Shown: one piece after another, positions 11,145-20,915 of the stretch
Numbering within the stretch: the first letter of the stretch is position 1
Layout: every line of letters starts with the position of its first letter
NCBI GenBank assembly: GCA_900491605.1
Contig: UESW01003831.1
Span: 1,055,124-1,119,123 of the forward strand
Reading direction: 5' to 3'
Length of the DNA stretch: 64,000 nt
From: Calamus simplicifolius
Lineage: Eukaryota; Streptophyta; Magnoliopsida; Arecales; Arecaceae
Position numbers and translations under genes: made by a program
The notes under the pieces: generated by a model
Databases searched by the model: none
What the model was told of the DNA's origin: nothing
The model's input: the letters and a program-made list of their open reading frames with translations, nothing else

Positions 11145-13687
11145 AGCGCCAGCTCCCCCGGCCAACTCCTCTCCGAGGGAACCCGACCCGAAGAGACCCC
11201 ACCAAGTACTGCCGCTACCACCGGGAGCACGGCCACGATACTGAAGAATGCTGGCAGCTGAAAAATGAAATCGAGAGGCTGATCCAGCGGGGACGACTGA
11301 ATCAGTTCAGGAGGGCGCCCGAGCTAGGACAAGGAGGTGACCGCCTGCCCGAACCTCAACAACCTCCTCCTCCACCAAATCCGCCCGTGATCGGCCGCAT
11401 TAACATGATCGAAGAGGCCGGCGGGTTGAGCCCCAGGGACGATGGTGAAGGATCAGCGCTAAAGAAGGTGCGGACGGGCGAGCTCTCCTTCTCCGACGAT
11501 GATCTCCAAGGGATATAGTTCCCCCATGATGATGCATTAGTTGTATCCCTTAATTTGAATAACTATGATGTAAGTCGGATCCTTGTTGACAGTAGAAGTT
11601 CGATGAATGTTCTGTACCTCGATGTGTTTGCCAGGATGAAACTACTCATGGAAAACCTTCGAGCCGTGGATTCCACCCTAATGGGATTCACAGGCGACGT
11701 CATCATCCCGGAAGGGGTTGTCACCCTGACGGTCCGCGCAGGAGCCTGGCCCCTTGTGGCCACTATCCACACGGACTTCCTAGTGACCAAACTCAGGTCC
11801 CCATACAACGCAATATTTGGCAGGCCCGGCCTAATGTCCCTCAAGGCAGTTGTCTCCATCCCACACTTATCCATGAAATTCCCTGCCGAGCAGGGAGTTG
11901 GAGTTATTCGAGGAAGTCAAGCCATGGCTCGACAATGCTTCGTTACTAGCCTTCAGTCTAGAGTGCCGGAGGTTGATGGGCTAGACGCTCGGGAGGACTT
12001 CGCCGAACAGCGAGAAGAACCAGCAGAGGAACTGGAGGAGGTGCCGTTGGATGAGGCTCGTCCCGACCGAACCATAAAAATCGGGTCGCTGCTCAAGGGC
12101 GAACCTCGGCACATATTGATCAGGTTTCTCCGAAGCAACGCTGACAACTTCGCCTGGTCCGCCTCTGACATGCCAGGGATCAGCCCCGAGGTTCTCGTCC
12201 ATCATCTCAACGTGGATGAGATGCACAGGCCCGTCAAGCAGAAGAAGAGGAGCTTCGCCCCGGAACGACAAAAGGCCGTTGAAGAAGAAGTAGACAAACT
12301 CATCAAGGAAAATTTTGTCCGAGAGGTAAATTATTCAAGCTGGCTATCAAACGTCGTCATGGTGAAGAAGTCGAACGGCAAGTGGAGGATTTGCATCGAC
12401 TTCACCGACCTCAACAAAGCATGCCCGAAGGACAACTTCCCTCTTCCCCGGATCGACCAGCTCGTGGACGCCATCTCAGGTCACCAAATGCTGTCATTCA
12501 TGGACGCTTATTCAGGCTACAATCAGATTCGGATGGCCCCCGAGGATGATGAAAAGACCGCCTTCATAACCGACCGAGGTACTTACTGTTACCGCGTCAT
12601 GCCCTTTGGTCTTAAAAATGCAGGTGCCACCTACCAAAGGCTGGTTAACAAAGTATTCAAGGAGCAAATCGGCCGGAATATGGAGGTGTACGTGGACGAC
12701 ATGCTGGTCAAGAGCAAAGAAGCATCACGGCTTGTCGAGGACCTCTCAGAGAGCTTTGCAACGCTGCGCAAGTATGGGATGAGGCTCAATCCGACCAAAT
12801 GCGCCTTCGGCGTTAACTCCGGGAAGTTTCTCGGCTTCATGGTCTCCCAGCGAGGTATCGAAGCTAACCCCCAGAAGATTCAAGCTCTCCAACAAATGGC
12901 GCCCCCGGCATCTATTAAAGAGGTCCAACGCCTAACCGGGAGGATAGCGGCTCTTAACCGCTTTGTGGCGCGGTCGGCCGAGAGATGCCTCCCCTTCTTC
13001 AAAACCCTCCGGTCGGCTAAGAACTTCCGGTGGACCCCTGAATACCAAAAATCATTTCAAGATCTCAAGAAATACCTCGGCTCGCCCCCACTCCTCAGCA
13101 GTCTGACCCCAGATGAGACCCTGTTTTTGTACCTGGCTGTTTCAGATGATGCCATCTGTTCGGTGCTGGTCAGAGAGGAAAGCAAGGTCCAAAAGCCGAT
13201 TTACTATGTCAGCAGGCTACTCCGCGATGCGGAGACGAGATATAGCAGGATTGAAAAAATGGTGTTGGCCTTAATCACCTCAGTTCGAAAGCTGCGACCG
13301 TACTTCCAAGCACATTCTGTGACGGTCCTGACCGACCAACCCATCAAGGCGGTAGTCCACCGCCCCGAGACATCAGGAAGAATGACCAAGTGGGCCATCG
13401 AGTTGAGCGAGCATGACATCCACTTTCAGCCTCGCCCAGCCATCAAAGCTCAGGTGCTAGCCGATTTCCTCCTCGAGTGTACCATCCCAGAGGATGGTTC
13501 CACCCCAGACTCCCCCGAAGAACCAAAATCTGGAGCCCGGTGGCTCCTCCATGTCGACGGGTCATCTAACGCCCATTGCTCCGGTGCGGCCTGGTTCTCA
13601 CCAATCCAGAGGGGGCAACCTTTGAATATGGCGTTCGGTTCTCTTTCCCGGCCTCCAACAACGAAGCCGAGTACGAAGCCCTGCTAG
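11145..13687 (+). pseudogene. Tat zinc knuckle, protease, reverse transcriptase and RNase H, with an in-frame stop
   Basis: A Tat-type knuckle (KYCRYHREHGHDTEECW) is followed by an in-frame TAG at 11516-11518. From there a 710-codon frame is open. It contains the protease motif ILVDSRSSMNVL, where the catalytic D-S-G reads D-S-R. RT follows, with KSNGKWRICIDFTDLNKACP, FMDAYSGYNQI, RVMPFGLKNAGATYQRL and the catalytic YVDD in MEVYVDDMLVKS (about 12684-12720). Ty3-type RNase H comes next (KPIYYVSRLL, RYSRIEKMVLAL, VLTDQPI). The frame ends at a shift near 13600, at the start of the second RNase H. RT itself appears undamaged. Confidence 0.9.
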
Positions 13688-13992
13688 CCGGTCTTCGAAT
13701 CGCCCGCAACCTGAAGGTGGAGAAGCTTAATGCCTTCACCGACTCTCAGCTAGTGGCCAGCCATGTACGAGGAGAGTTTGAAGCTCGGGAGCCGAACATG
13801 GTTCGATATCTTCAAGAGGTGCGGAGCCTGCTTCCCCATTTTTCCGAATTTGAGATCACTCAGATTCCAGATCCGAGAATGCCCGCACCGACCTACTGTC
13901 CCGATTGGCGACTGCGGAATCAATGGACGCCGAACAAAAGTTCCACCTGGAGACCCTGGAGAAGCCCAGCATCGCGGAAGCCGACCGAATAA
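13576..13992 (+). pseudogene. Second (archaeal-type) RNase H domain of the Tat element
   Basis: The domain starts in the previous frame with LLHVDGSSN and, after a frameshift, continues with GLVLTNPEGATFEYGVRFSF, NNEAEYEALLAGLRIA and AFTDSQLVASHVRGEFE. The D, E and D active-site positions are visible. A second RNase H after the normal one is diagnostic for plant Tat elements. Another frameshift near 13880 leads to the tether before integrase (ESMDAEQKFHLETLEKPSIA, 13905-14114). Confidence 0.85.
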
Positions 13993-14107
13993 TGCAAGTT
14001 GAAGCCGAACCATCATGGTTCGATCCCATTCTGAAATATCTCAAAGAAGGGTCGCTTCCATCCGACCGGAGAGAGGCTAGAAAGCTGAAGCTACAGCCAC
14101 CCACTAC

Positions 14108-15246
14108 GTGCTGATCGACGATCAACTTTACAAACGATCCTTCTCCATACCACTGCTCAGATGCCTTCGCCCGTCCGAAGCAGATTATGCTCTCCACGAA
14201 GTGCATGAAGGGATTTGCGGCAACCATCTGGGAAGCCGATCCCTATGCCACAAGGTGCTGCGACAAGGCTACTACTGGCCGACTATGCAGAAGGATGTAG
14301 ACGATCTAGTCCGAGCCTATGACCCATGCCAGAGGCACTCAACCATTCAAAGACTCCCCTCCGCTGACCTGGTTCCTATATCCTCCGCTTGGCCCTTCGC
14401 CAAATGGGGGATGGACATCCTCGGCCCATTCCCGCTTGCCACGGGGCAGCAGAAATTTCTATTTGTCGCCATCGACTACTTCACTAAATGGGTCGAGGCG
14501 GAGGTGGTTGCACAAATAACCGAGGCACGGGCCAGAGACTTTGTATGAAGGTCCATCATCTGTCGATTCGGCCTCCCGCATACTATAATCACCGATAATG
14601 GAAAGCAATTCGACAACACTAAGTTCCGCCAGTTCTGTGAAGAGCACGGAATCTGTCACCACCTTACCTCGGTCGGGCATCCGCAAGCCAACGAGTGGCC
14701 GAAGTGACCAACAGGACCCTGCTTCAAGGGATCAAAGCTCGTCTTTCCAGAGCCCAAGGCAGGTGGGCGGACGAGTTGCACCACGTCCTATGGGCCTACC
14801 GCACCACCCCGAGAGTCCCCACAGGTGAAACCCCATTCCGGATGGCCTTCGGCACGGAGGCCGTTATCCCTGTAGAGATAGGCCTCCCTTCGCTGCGGGT
14901 GGAAAGCTACTCAGAGGAAGCTAGCGACGAACAGCTCCGCACCAACCTCGACCTGATAGAGGAGATTAGAGAGAAGGCCCGGATCAGAGTGGCTGCTTAT
15001 CAACAAAGGGTGGCCCGCTACCACGCCTCCAGAGTCAAAGGGAAAGCCTTCCTGCCTGGCGACCTTGTTCTCCGGAAAGCCTCTGTTTCCAAACCACTGG
15101 AACAAGGAAAGCTGGCACCAAACTGGGAAGGCCCATACCAAGTAGCGAAGATCATTGGACCGGGAACCTACAAGCTGCAAGATCTAAACAGAAAGTCTGT
15201 CCCCCGAACGTGGAACTCGGACAATCTCCGTAAGTATTATCAATAG
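14108..15246 (+). pseudogene. Tat integrase, broken by a stop and a frameshift
   Basis: The zinc domain shows H and H in HEVHEGICGNHLGSRSLCHK, but the first Cys of the C-x2-C pair is Tyr (AYDPCQRHS), so the zinc site is incomplete. The catalytic core has WGMDILGPFP, an in-frame TGA at 14546-14548 after ARDFV, then IITDNGKQFDN. A small deletion near 14693 falls at the catalytic Glu region, after HPQAN. The C-terminal part (14695-15246) is open and ends NSDNLRKYYQ; it contains VLWAYRTTPRVPTGETPF and GDLVLRK. There is no chromodomain, as usual for Tat. Confidence 0.87.
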
Positions 15247-15409
15247 GGTATGTCCTCTATAAGTCCATTTTTATATACCTTATTATACCTTCCTGTCGAC
15301 ACGTGTTTTCGTAATTTGCAACGTGAATCATCATGCATTACATTGCCAAAGATTGCGAAAAGAAACAGGTGCTGCTCACCAATCCTCGGCACGACCGAGC
15401 TACCTATCT

Positions 15410-16190
15410 GAACAGGAATTCTTCGAACCTTGGCAGGGCCAAGTAAAAAAATCTCCGAACCTCGGCTGGGCCGAGCAACAAATTCTCCGAACCTTGGCAG
15501 GGCCAAGTAAAAAATTTTAGAACCTCGGCTGGGCCGAGCAACAAATTCTCCGAACCTTGGCAGGGCCAAGTAAAAATCTTCGAACCTCGGCTGGGCCGAG
15601 CAACAAATTCTCTGAACCTTGGCAGGGCCAAGTAAAAAATCTCCGAACCTCGGCTGGGCCGAGCAACAAATTCTCCGAACCTTGGCAGGGCCAAGTAAAA
15701 AATCTCCGAACCTTGGCTGGGCCGAGCAAAAAATCTCCGAACCTCGGCTGGGCCGAGCAACAAATTCTCCGAACCTTGGCAGGGCCAAGTAAAAAATCTC
15801 CGAACCTCGGCTGGGCCGAGCAACAAATTCTCCGAACCTTGGCAGGGCCAAGTAAAAAATCTCGAACCTCGGCTGGGCCGAGCAACAAATTCTCCGAACC
15901 TTGGCAGGGCCAAGTAAAAAAATCTCCGAACCTCGGCTAGGCCGAGCAACAAATCTCCGAGCCTCGCTGGGCCGAACAACAAATTCTCCGAACCTTGGCA
16001 GGGCCAAGTAAAAATCTCTGAACCTCGGCTGGGCCGAGCAACAAATTCTCCAAACCTTGGCAGGGCCAAGTAAAAAATCTCCGAACCTCGGCTGGGCCGA
16101 GCAACAAATTCTCCGAACCTTGGCAGGGCCAAGTAAAAAATCTCCGAACCTCGGCTGAGGTCGAGTAACAAAATCTGGCATGCCCGAGCG
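15410..16190. repeat. Tandem array of 63-bp units made of two short hairpins
   Basis: About 12 copies of a unit that contains CTTGGCAGGGCCAAG and CTCGGCTGGGCCGAG, each a 6-bp perfect inverted repeat around a 3-base loop, separated by A-rich spacers of 10-11 bp. The 63-bp length is a multiple of three, so several frames stay open on both strands. A smaller block of the second hairpin recurs at 17660-17760. Confidence 0.92.
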
Positions 16191-16605
16191 ACAAGATCCC
16201 CAAGCCTAGACAGGGCTGCGATCTTTAAAGCCCCGGCGAGATCGGAGTGCGTAAACCTTGGCCAAAGCCAAGGACTACATTCTACCACTAGAAACCTCGG
16301 CCAAAGCCAGGAGAGCGACCTTAGTTATCAAGTTCCTCGGGCCAACCGAGTGATATTCCCGTGCCCTGGTCGCGCCCGACGACCAAATCGTCAGCCAAAA
16401 GAGCAAAGCTCTCGCGCCTTAGCTGCACCCCAGGGCACCGTTTGAAGCAGGGTAACTTCTCGAATACCCTAAAAATGAAAACGAAGGCAAAAACCTCCTG
16501 ATACTCCGAAAGAAGTAAAGGAACTCCTTCTGAAGAACCGCCTAGGTCCGCCACTGGTCCAAACAGAGACTAGTGACCCCCCAAGAAAACTCAAGTTCGG
16601 ATTCA

Positions 16606-16625
16606 GGCAGCTTACAAGCCCCGAC
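16606..16625. repeat. Module repeat, copy 1
   Basis: GGCAGCTTACAAGCCCCGAC here matches GGCAGCTTGCAAGCCCCGAC at 17889-17908 except for one base. Both lie between a hairpin array and the 3' end of an antisense unit, which indicates that the 3' region was built by duplication of a module. Confidence 0.7.
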
Positions 16626-16863
16626 CAATCTAAACGGCCTCCTAAACTATGTTCAAATTTGGGTGGCCTATGTGCCCTAAACGAAACCCGCCCGTGATCT
16701 CCTAAAATCAGCTCGAACTCGGGCGACTGATAGATCCCAATCTGATATGGGCAAATGCTCTGGGAACAACAGAATGCACAATATGACAAATCTTTATATT
16801 CATTAAAAAGAAAGGAGAGACAGCAGTGGCAAAAGAAAGGAAAAGAAGCAGAAAGAGCCCTCG

Positions 16864-17172
16864 CTAAGGCTCGCTGTCTTCTCCAGAAGCTAGCAAATCC
16901 TCCAGATGCTGGGAGAGCTCGGCAACTTGTCGGTGGAGAGATGATATCTCCCCCCGTTGCCGATCCACCACCCCGCGGAGGGCCGTGACCTCCCTCGTGG
17001 AGACGGCGACGTAGCCCTCGACGACCCTTTCGAGCCGCTCGTGGCTCGCGAAAGCCGACGCCAAGGCCTGGGCGTCGACCGTGATAGTAGGGTGACCCCC
17101 CTCCAGACACATTGAGCCATTCATCATCACGCTTAATCTGTCGGATGGTTGCTCTCCTTCTCGAGAAGCCAT
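16864..17172 (-). CDS. Antisense additional ORF (copy alpha), coiled-coil-like, 102 aa
   Basis: This frame runs opposite to gag-pol in the 3' region of the Tat element. It starts MASREGEQPSD at 17172 and ends at a TAG at 16864. A predicted helical, heptad-like C-terminal half carries ASAFASHERLERVVEGYVAV, STREVTALRGVVDRQRGEIS and LHRQVAELSQHLEDLL. It has a clear paralogue at 19481-19774 (about 24 identical of 55 aligned residues by eye). A TATA box (TATAAATA) lies 60 bp upstream of the ATG, and an AT-rich region with TATAAAG lies about 75 bp past the stop, so it looks like a small gene. Extra ORFs, including antisense ones, are known in the 3' regions of Tat elements; their function is unknown. 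I do not assign one here. Confidence 0.6.
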   Translation of the reverse strand: MASREGEQPSDRLSVMMNGSMCLEGGHPTITVDAQALASAFASHERLERVVEGYVAVSTREVTALRGVVDRQRGEISSLHRQVAELSQHLEDLLASGEDSEP

Positions 17173-17231
17173 GTTGAAAGCTGCACTAAGATCGAACCGA
17201 AGGGATGGAAAACACCAGCACCCCCCGTCCG

Positions 17232-17239
17232 TATTTATA
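17232..17239 (-). promoter_or_regulatory. Antisense TATA box, unit alpha
   Basis: The minus strand reads GTATAAATACGGACGGGGGG. The TATA core and the G-rich sequence just after it are shared with the equivalent site of unit beta at 19852-19859. Confidence 0.55.
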
Positions 17240-17654
17240 CTTTTCAAGCAAGTATTTCGATCAGTCGGGCCGTAACCACCGACCTGTGAGAACTTGCCAC
17301 GTATCATCGCTTTAATTGGCGGGATCCGAAAGGTCGTGCCCCATCCCGAGCGAAATCGATAATGCGAACGGACTGCTCGGGAACCCCCCGGGGAACGGAG
17401 TACCTCCCAATCTGCCGGCCCCCCGCAATAAATGCTCCCAACACTTCCCCAAGCTCTTTTAAGCTGGCCGCCTCTCGAAAAGCGTGAGAAAGAAAGAATC
17501 CCAGCGCCTGACAGTAATTCGTCCCCTCGGGAGGGGTCGCATCATAAATGGAGGGCGTGACCATGAACCGCCCGCTCCACCTTGACACCCCTCACCAAAC
17601 ACCGCAGGGACCTAACATTATGACTCATAGTGGCGACTAAGTCACTTCTCCGAG

Positions 17655-17765
17655 CCCCGAATCTCCGAACCTCGGCTGGCCGAGCAACAAATTCTCCGAA
17701 CCTCGGCTGGGCCGAGCAACAAATCCTCCGAACCTCGGCTAGGCCGAACAACCGTTCTCCAAAAC
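17655..17765. repeat. Small hairpin array, second block
   Basis: Three to four copies of the CTCGGCTGGGCCGAG-type unit from the main array recur here, some with a base change or deletion, followed by more diverged GCCGAG motifs to about 17800. Confidence 0.8.
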
Positions 17766-18026
17766 TCGACAGGGCCGAGCCATAAATATTCGAACTCCAA
17801 TGGGGACGAGGCATGAATCTCCGAGCTTCGGCCCAAGTTAAGGAACGTATTTACCACCAAACGAACTCTAAACCTCCGTCTAGACCAGGGCAGCTTGCAA
17901 GCCCCGACTAGTTCGAATAGCGCGGGATCCTCGCCTAAAAGCGAACGGAACGACCTTGTATCCCACGGCCAGCAACGGCGACTTGGCACAGAAGAAATAG
18001 AGGTTGAGAAACAGAGCAAAACTTTC

Positions 18027-18875
18027 TTTATTTCATTGCCATCAAAGCCAATTACAAATGCCTGAGAGGCGTTACAAGAGCATTGAAATGCATAAAATAA
18101 AGACAAGCACAAAACTCGGGCAACTGCTCCAAAGCAGACCTGGGCAACTATGATGCTCCGGCATCTGGACCAACGAACCAGATAAACCGCAAACAGTCAG
18201 CTCGATCCGATAATGTGCGGGCGACATGGACCAACCGTTGCGGCCAGCTTCGGTAAATAATGATATCTCGGCGACCCAACCGAGATATCAAGGTGATTGA
18301 TTGTAAAGGGTGGACGGAATGTCACCCCTGACCACCCAACCAAGAGGCCCCCCGGCGAGTAGGTAGGAAGCCCGCGACCCTGGCGTCGGAACGCTCTCCC
18401 AAACCGAGTGTGTACCGCCCCAACTTGCCCAAACTCCAAGGCAAGGTACCTGCGGGCGGCACACTATCACCCCCTCCCCATGTGGCGAAAGATTCCCCAG
18501 GCGGGCAAGCCCAGGAATCCAAACCAGGGGAGGAGGCAAAATTCACTCAACCCATGGGGAGCCCGCATACACTTCCTACCGTAAATCCCCAAGGGGGAAC
18601 CACAAAGGTCACACGAGAAGCACATATGTGCGCTCTCCGTGTGATCTCTGCCCCCTCCTGTGCGCTCTCCATATGATCTCCGAGGCTCATCCCCTAAGGG
18701 CGAGCCACTCTTCAGCAGCTCCATCATCGCCCCAACTGTCTGGAGGCAAAGGGCTTGTGAAAGGAAAGCTCAACCCTCCCACTCGCAACAGCGAAGAAAT
18801 AAGCATGGTGGAAACTCCAATGGGAAAGAGACTTTGGGGATGACCTAACACGACCCCTCTTCCCCCCTTTTTATA
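18027..18875 (-). other. Antisense unit gamma (TATA to AATAAA), no clear ORF
   Basis: On the minus strand a TATA box (CCTATAAAAAGGGGGG, core 18868-18875) lies 840 bp upstream of a canonical AATAAA (18027-18032). The sequence around the AATAAA (AATGAAATAAAGAAAG) resembles the 3' ends of units alpha and beta. Only short unrelated frames (for example one starting MLISSLLRVGG) lie between, so this unit either is non-coding or has lost its ORF. Confidence 0.4.
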
Positions 18876-19480
18876 GGCAAAAAATGAACCGGGAACAACT
18901 ACCAAGGCCAGAAGCCCCGAAATTCAAAACACATGGGCCATGCCTCCACGTGGCCTCCCAGGATGAAAGCAGCGCCCCGCTGCGCGCCGAGCCCATCGCT
19001 TGAACCATGATGCATGCAAAGATTTCCCTTTGATCCCGAATCACGGTTATTAAACGCAAAGAATCGCCCATTGATCTTACGGAAACTGACAAGGTTCAGG
19101 AGATCGTCCTACGAAAGTAACATCCTCCAATGGTAAACGGGTGCGTGCGCCGTACGCCAAAACGACCCGCATGGAAAAAGACCAATGTCATAAAAGCCTT
19201 TCGGAAAGCGCCGGAGCAGCTTTTTGCTCCCCACAGAGCCGTATCATCAACTCCAGCGAAATAAAAACCGATCTACCTGCGGAACGGTAGAGCGCTGGCA
19301 GGGCAGCGAAAAGCACGAAAACCGATTGTTCGTCGACTGCTCCCCAAGGAAGTTAATCGCTTGAAGAACTTGTGCAACAAAATTAAACATCTCAAAACAA
19401 AAATGAACGTGAGGGCTACAAAAACTATTCTTTCATTCACCAAAAAGGGAGTGACAAAAAAACAAAAATTACATCAGCCC

Positions 19481-19774
19481 TCACAGGGGGTCACCCTTGT
19501 CTCCCTGATCCGCCGCAAGGCTACCCGCCTGTTGTTGGAGAGACGCCACGCGCCTCTCTAAGCGATCGTTAACCGCACGGAGGTGCATGATCTCCCTGGT
19601 GGAGGCGATCACGTATTGTTCGGTCGCCTCCTGGAGTCGTTGTCGACTCGCCAACAAGGAGGCCAGGACCTCCCCATCGACGACGGTCTGAGTGCGGCTC
19701 CTATGAGCCCCACAGCGAGTGTTGGCATCGTCGGCTGGTGCTCCGGTTGACCTTCCGCCATCCTTGGAAGCCAT
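19481..19774 (-). CDS. Antisense additional ORF (copy beta), paralogue of alpha
   Basis: The frame starts MASKDGGRSTGAPADD and ends just before the sequence GACAAGGGTGACCCCC on the plus strand. An upstream in-frame ATG at 19813 is also possible; the inner start is preferred because it aligns with MASREGE of copy alpha. Conserved blocks with alpha are VDxxxLAS..AS..RL, YVxxSTRE, LRxVxDR and a Gln/Leu-rich heptad end (VASLQQQAGSLAADQ). The TATA-like TTTAAATA at 19852-19859 is 78 bp upstream of the inner start. No function is assigned. Confidence 0.58.
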   Translation of the reverse strand: MASKDGGRSTGAPADDANTRCGAHRSRTQTVVDGEVLASLLASRQRLQEATEQYVIASTREIMHLRAVNDRLERRVASLQQQAGSLAADQGDKGDPL

Positions 19775-19851
19775 TCCGTCGGCGCAAGCTCGTATCAAGC
19801 TAGCAAAGGTCATCGAATGAAATGGTCAACGATAACCGGACCCCCCATCGG

Positions 19852-19859
19852 TATTTAAA
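19852..19859 (-). promoter_or_regulatory. Antisense TATA-like box, unit beta
   Basis: The minus strand reads TTTAAATACCGATGGGGGG, aligning base by base with the alpha site (TATAAATACGGACGGGGGG) apart from three changes. Conservation of the box plus its G-run between diverged copies suggests that it matters. Confidence 0.5.
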
Positions 19860-19959
19860 CCGATCCAAGCAAGAAATCTACCTGCTCCAGCCATCGGCCC
19901 TCGAGCCACCGACACAAGATCCCGCCATATGTCGCCGCTTGGGTAACCACTCTCATCCG

Positions 19960-20330
19960 TCGGCCCTAGCCGACCTATTTTGCCATCGGTCCTAGCCGAC
20001 CTACCTCATTCGTTGGCCCTAGCCGACCCATTTTGCCGTCGGCCCTAGTCGATCTACTTCATACGTCGGCCCTAGCCGACCTACTTCACTCGTCGGCCCT
20101 AGCCGACCTACTTCATACGTCGGCCCTAGCCGACCTACTTCACTCGTCGGCCCCAGCCGACATGCTTCATACATCGGCCCTAGCCGACCTACTTTGCCAT
20201 CGGCCCTAGCCGACCTACCTTGCCGTTGGCCCTAGCCGACCTACCTCACCCGTCAGCCCTAGCCGACTTATTCCGTCGGTCGGCCCAAGCCGATCTACCC
20301 TATCCGTCGGCCTTAACCGACCTGCTTCGT
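19960..20330. repeat. Tandem array of about 26-bp units with palindromic core TCGGCCCTAGCCGA
   Basis: About 14 copies of a unit close to CGTCGGCCCTAGCCGACCTACTTCA. Each core is a 5-bp inverted repeat around CCTA. It stands just upstream (in antisense orientation) of unit beta's TATA-like box. Confidence 0.92.
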
Positions 20331-20898
20331 TCCCCAAGTTTTAATTAATCTATCGCATCGATCAAACATGAACCGAACCAGATCATCTCTCGGTTCACCA
20401 GACAAGGCTATCGCCCCGCCTTGGACCCAGCCAATGTGTTTCCTCGATCCTGAGATAAAAGCAACCAAACAGCGCCAACAAGCCATAAGCCGCTTGCGAT
20501 TGGGGCAAATTTGGAGCGAAGGACCGCCCAAGAAAAAGCACCAGGCAAAACGGCGAATGTCGCAGAAGACGGGACTCTCCAAGAAACAAAATGAGAGGAT
20601 ATTGCAAACAGATACAGCGCTGCTATCGCTTTGCTTCCCCCCTAAGGAAGCCATCTTAAGAAGGTGAGGTGCTTCGCCCGAGGCGTCCGGAACCACCTCG
20701 ATAAACGCTGCGTTAATCGGAATTTGCTACGTGGAGTTTCCCCAACCGTCGCCCCTGGAGGAGCCTTACCCACGAAGGCATGATGACCCCGCCGCATTAA
20801 TTAGGGCATCATTGCGTGGGCTGTCTAAACCAGATCGTCTCATCCAAAGCGTGCCACCTGGACTTATACTCCCTATGCCCGAACCTACGCTTCGAACT

Positions 20899-20915
20899 AG
20901 GGAGTGGAGGGCATA
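20899..20915 (+). other. Polypurine tract of the Tat element
   Basis: AGGGAGTGGAGGGCATA directly precedes the 3' LTR, the position where plus-strand DNA synthesis is primed. Confidence 0.75.

Noticed and set aside
15410..16190. CRISPR-like array
   Set aside because: Units differ and are contiguous without unique spacers; plant nuclear DNA with retrotransposon context.
15240..16288. Long minus-strand frames of about 300 codons with repeated LPRFGEFVARPSRGSE units
   Set aside because: They arise because the 63-bp tandem unit is a multiple of three and lacks stops in several frames on both strands. There is no start context or conserved domain.
16469..17110. 213-codon minus-strand frame overlapping antisense ORF alpha
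   Set aside because: It uses another frame; only the alpha frame has a paralogue (beta), a start at a sensible distance from the TATA box and heptad-like composition.
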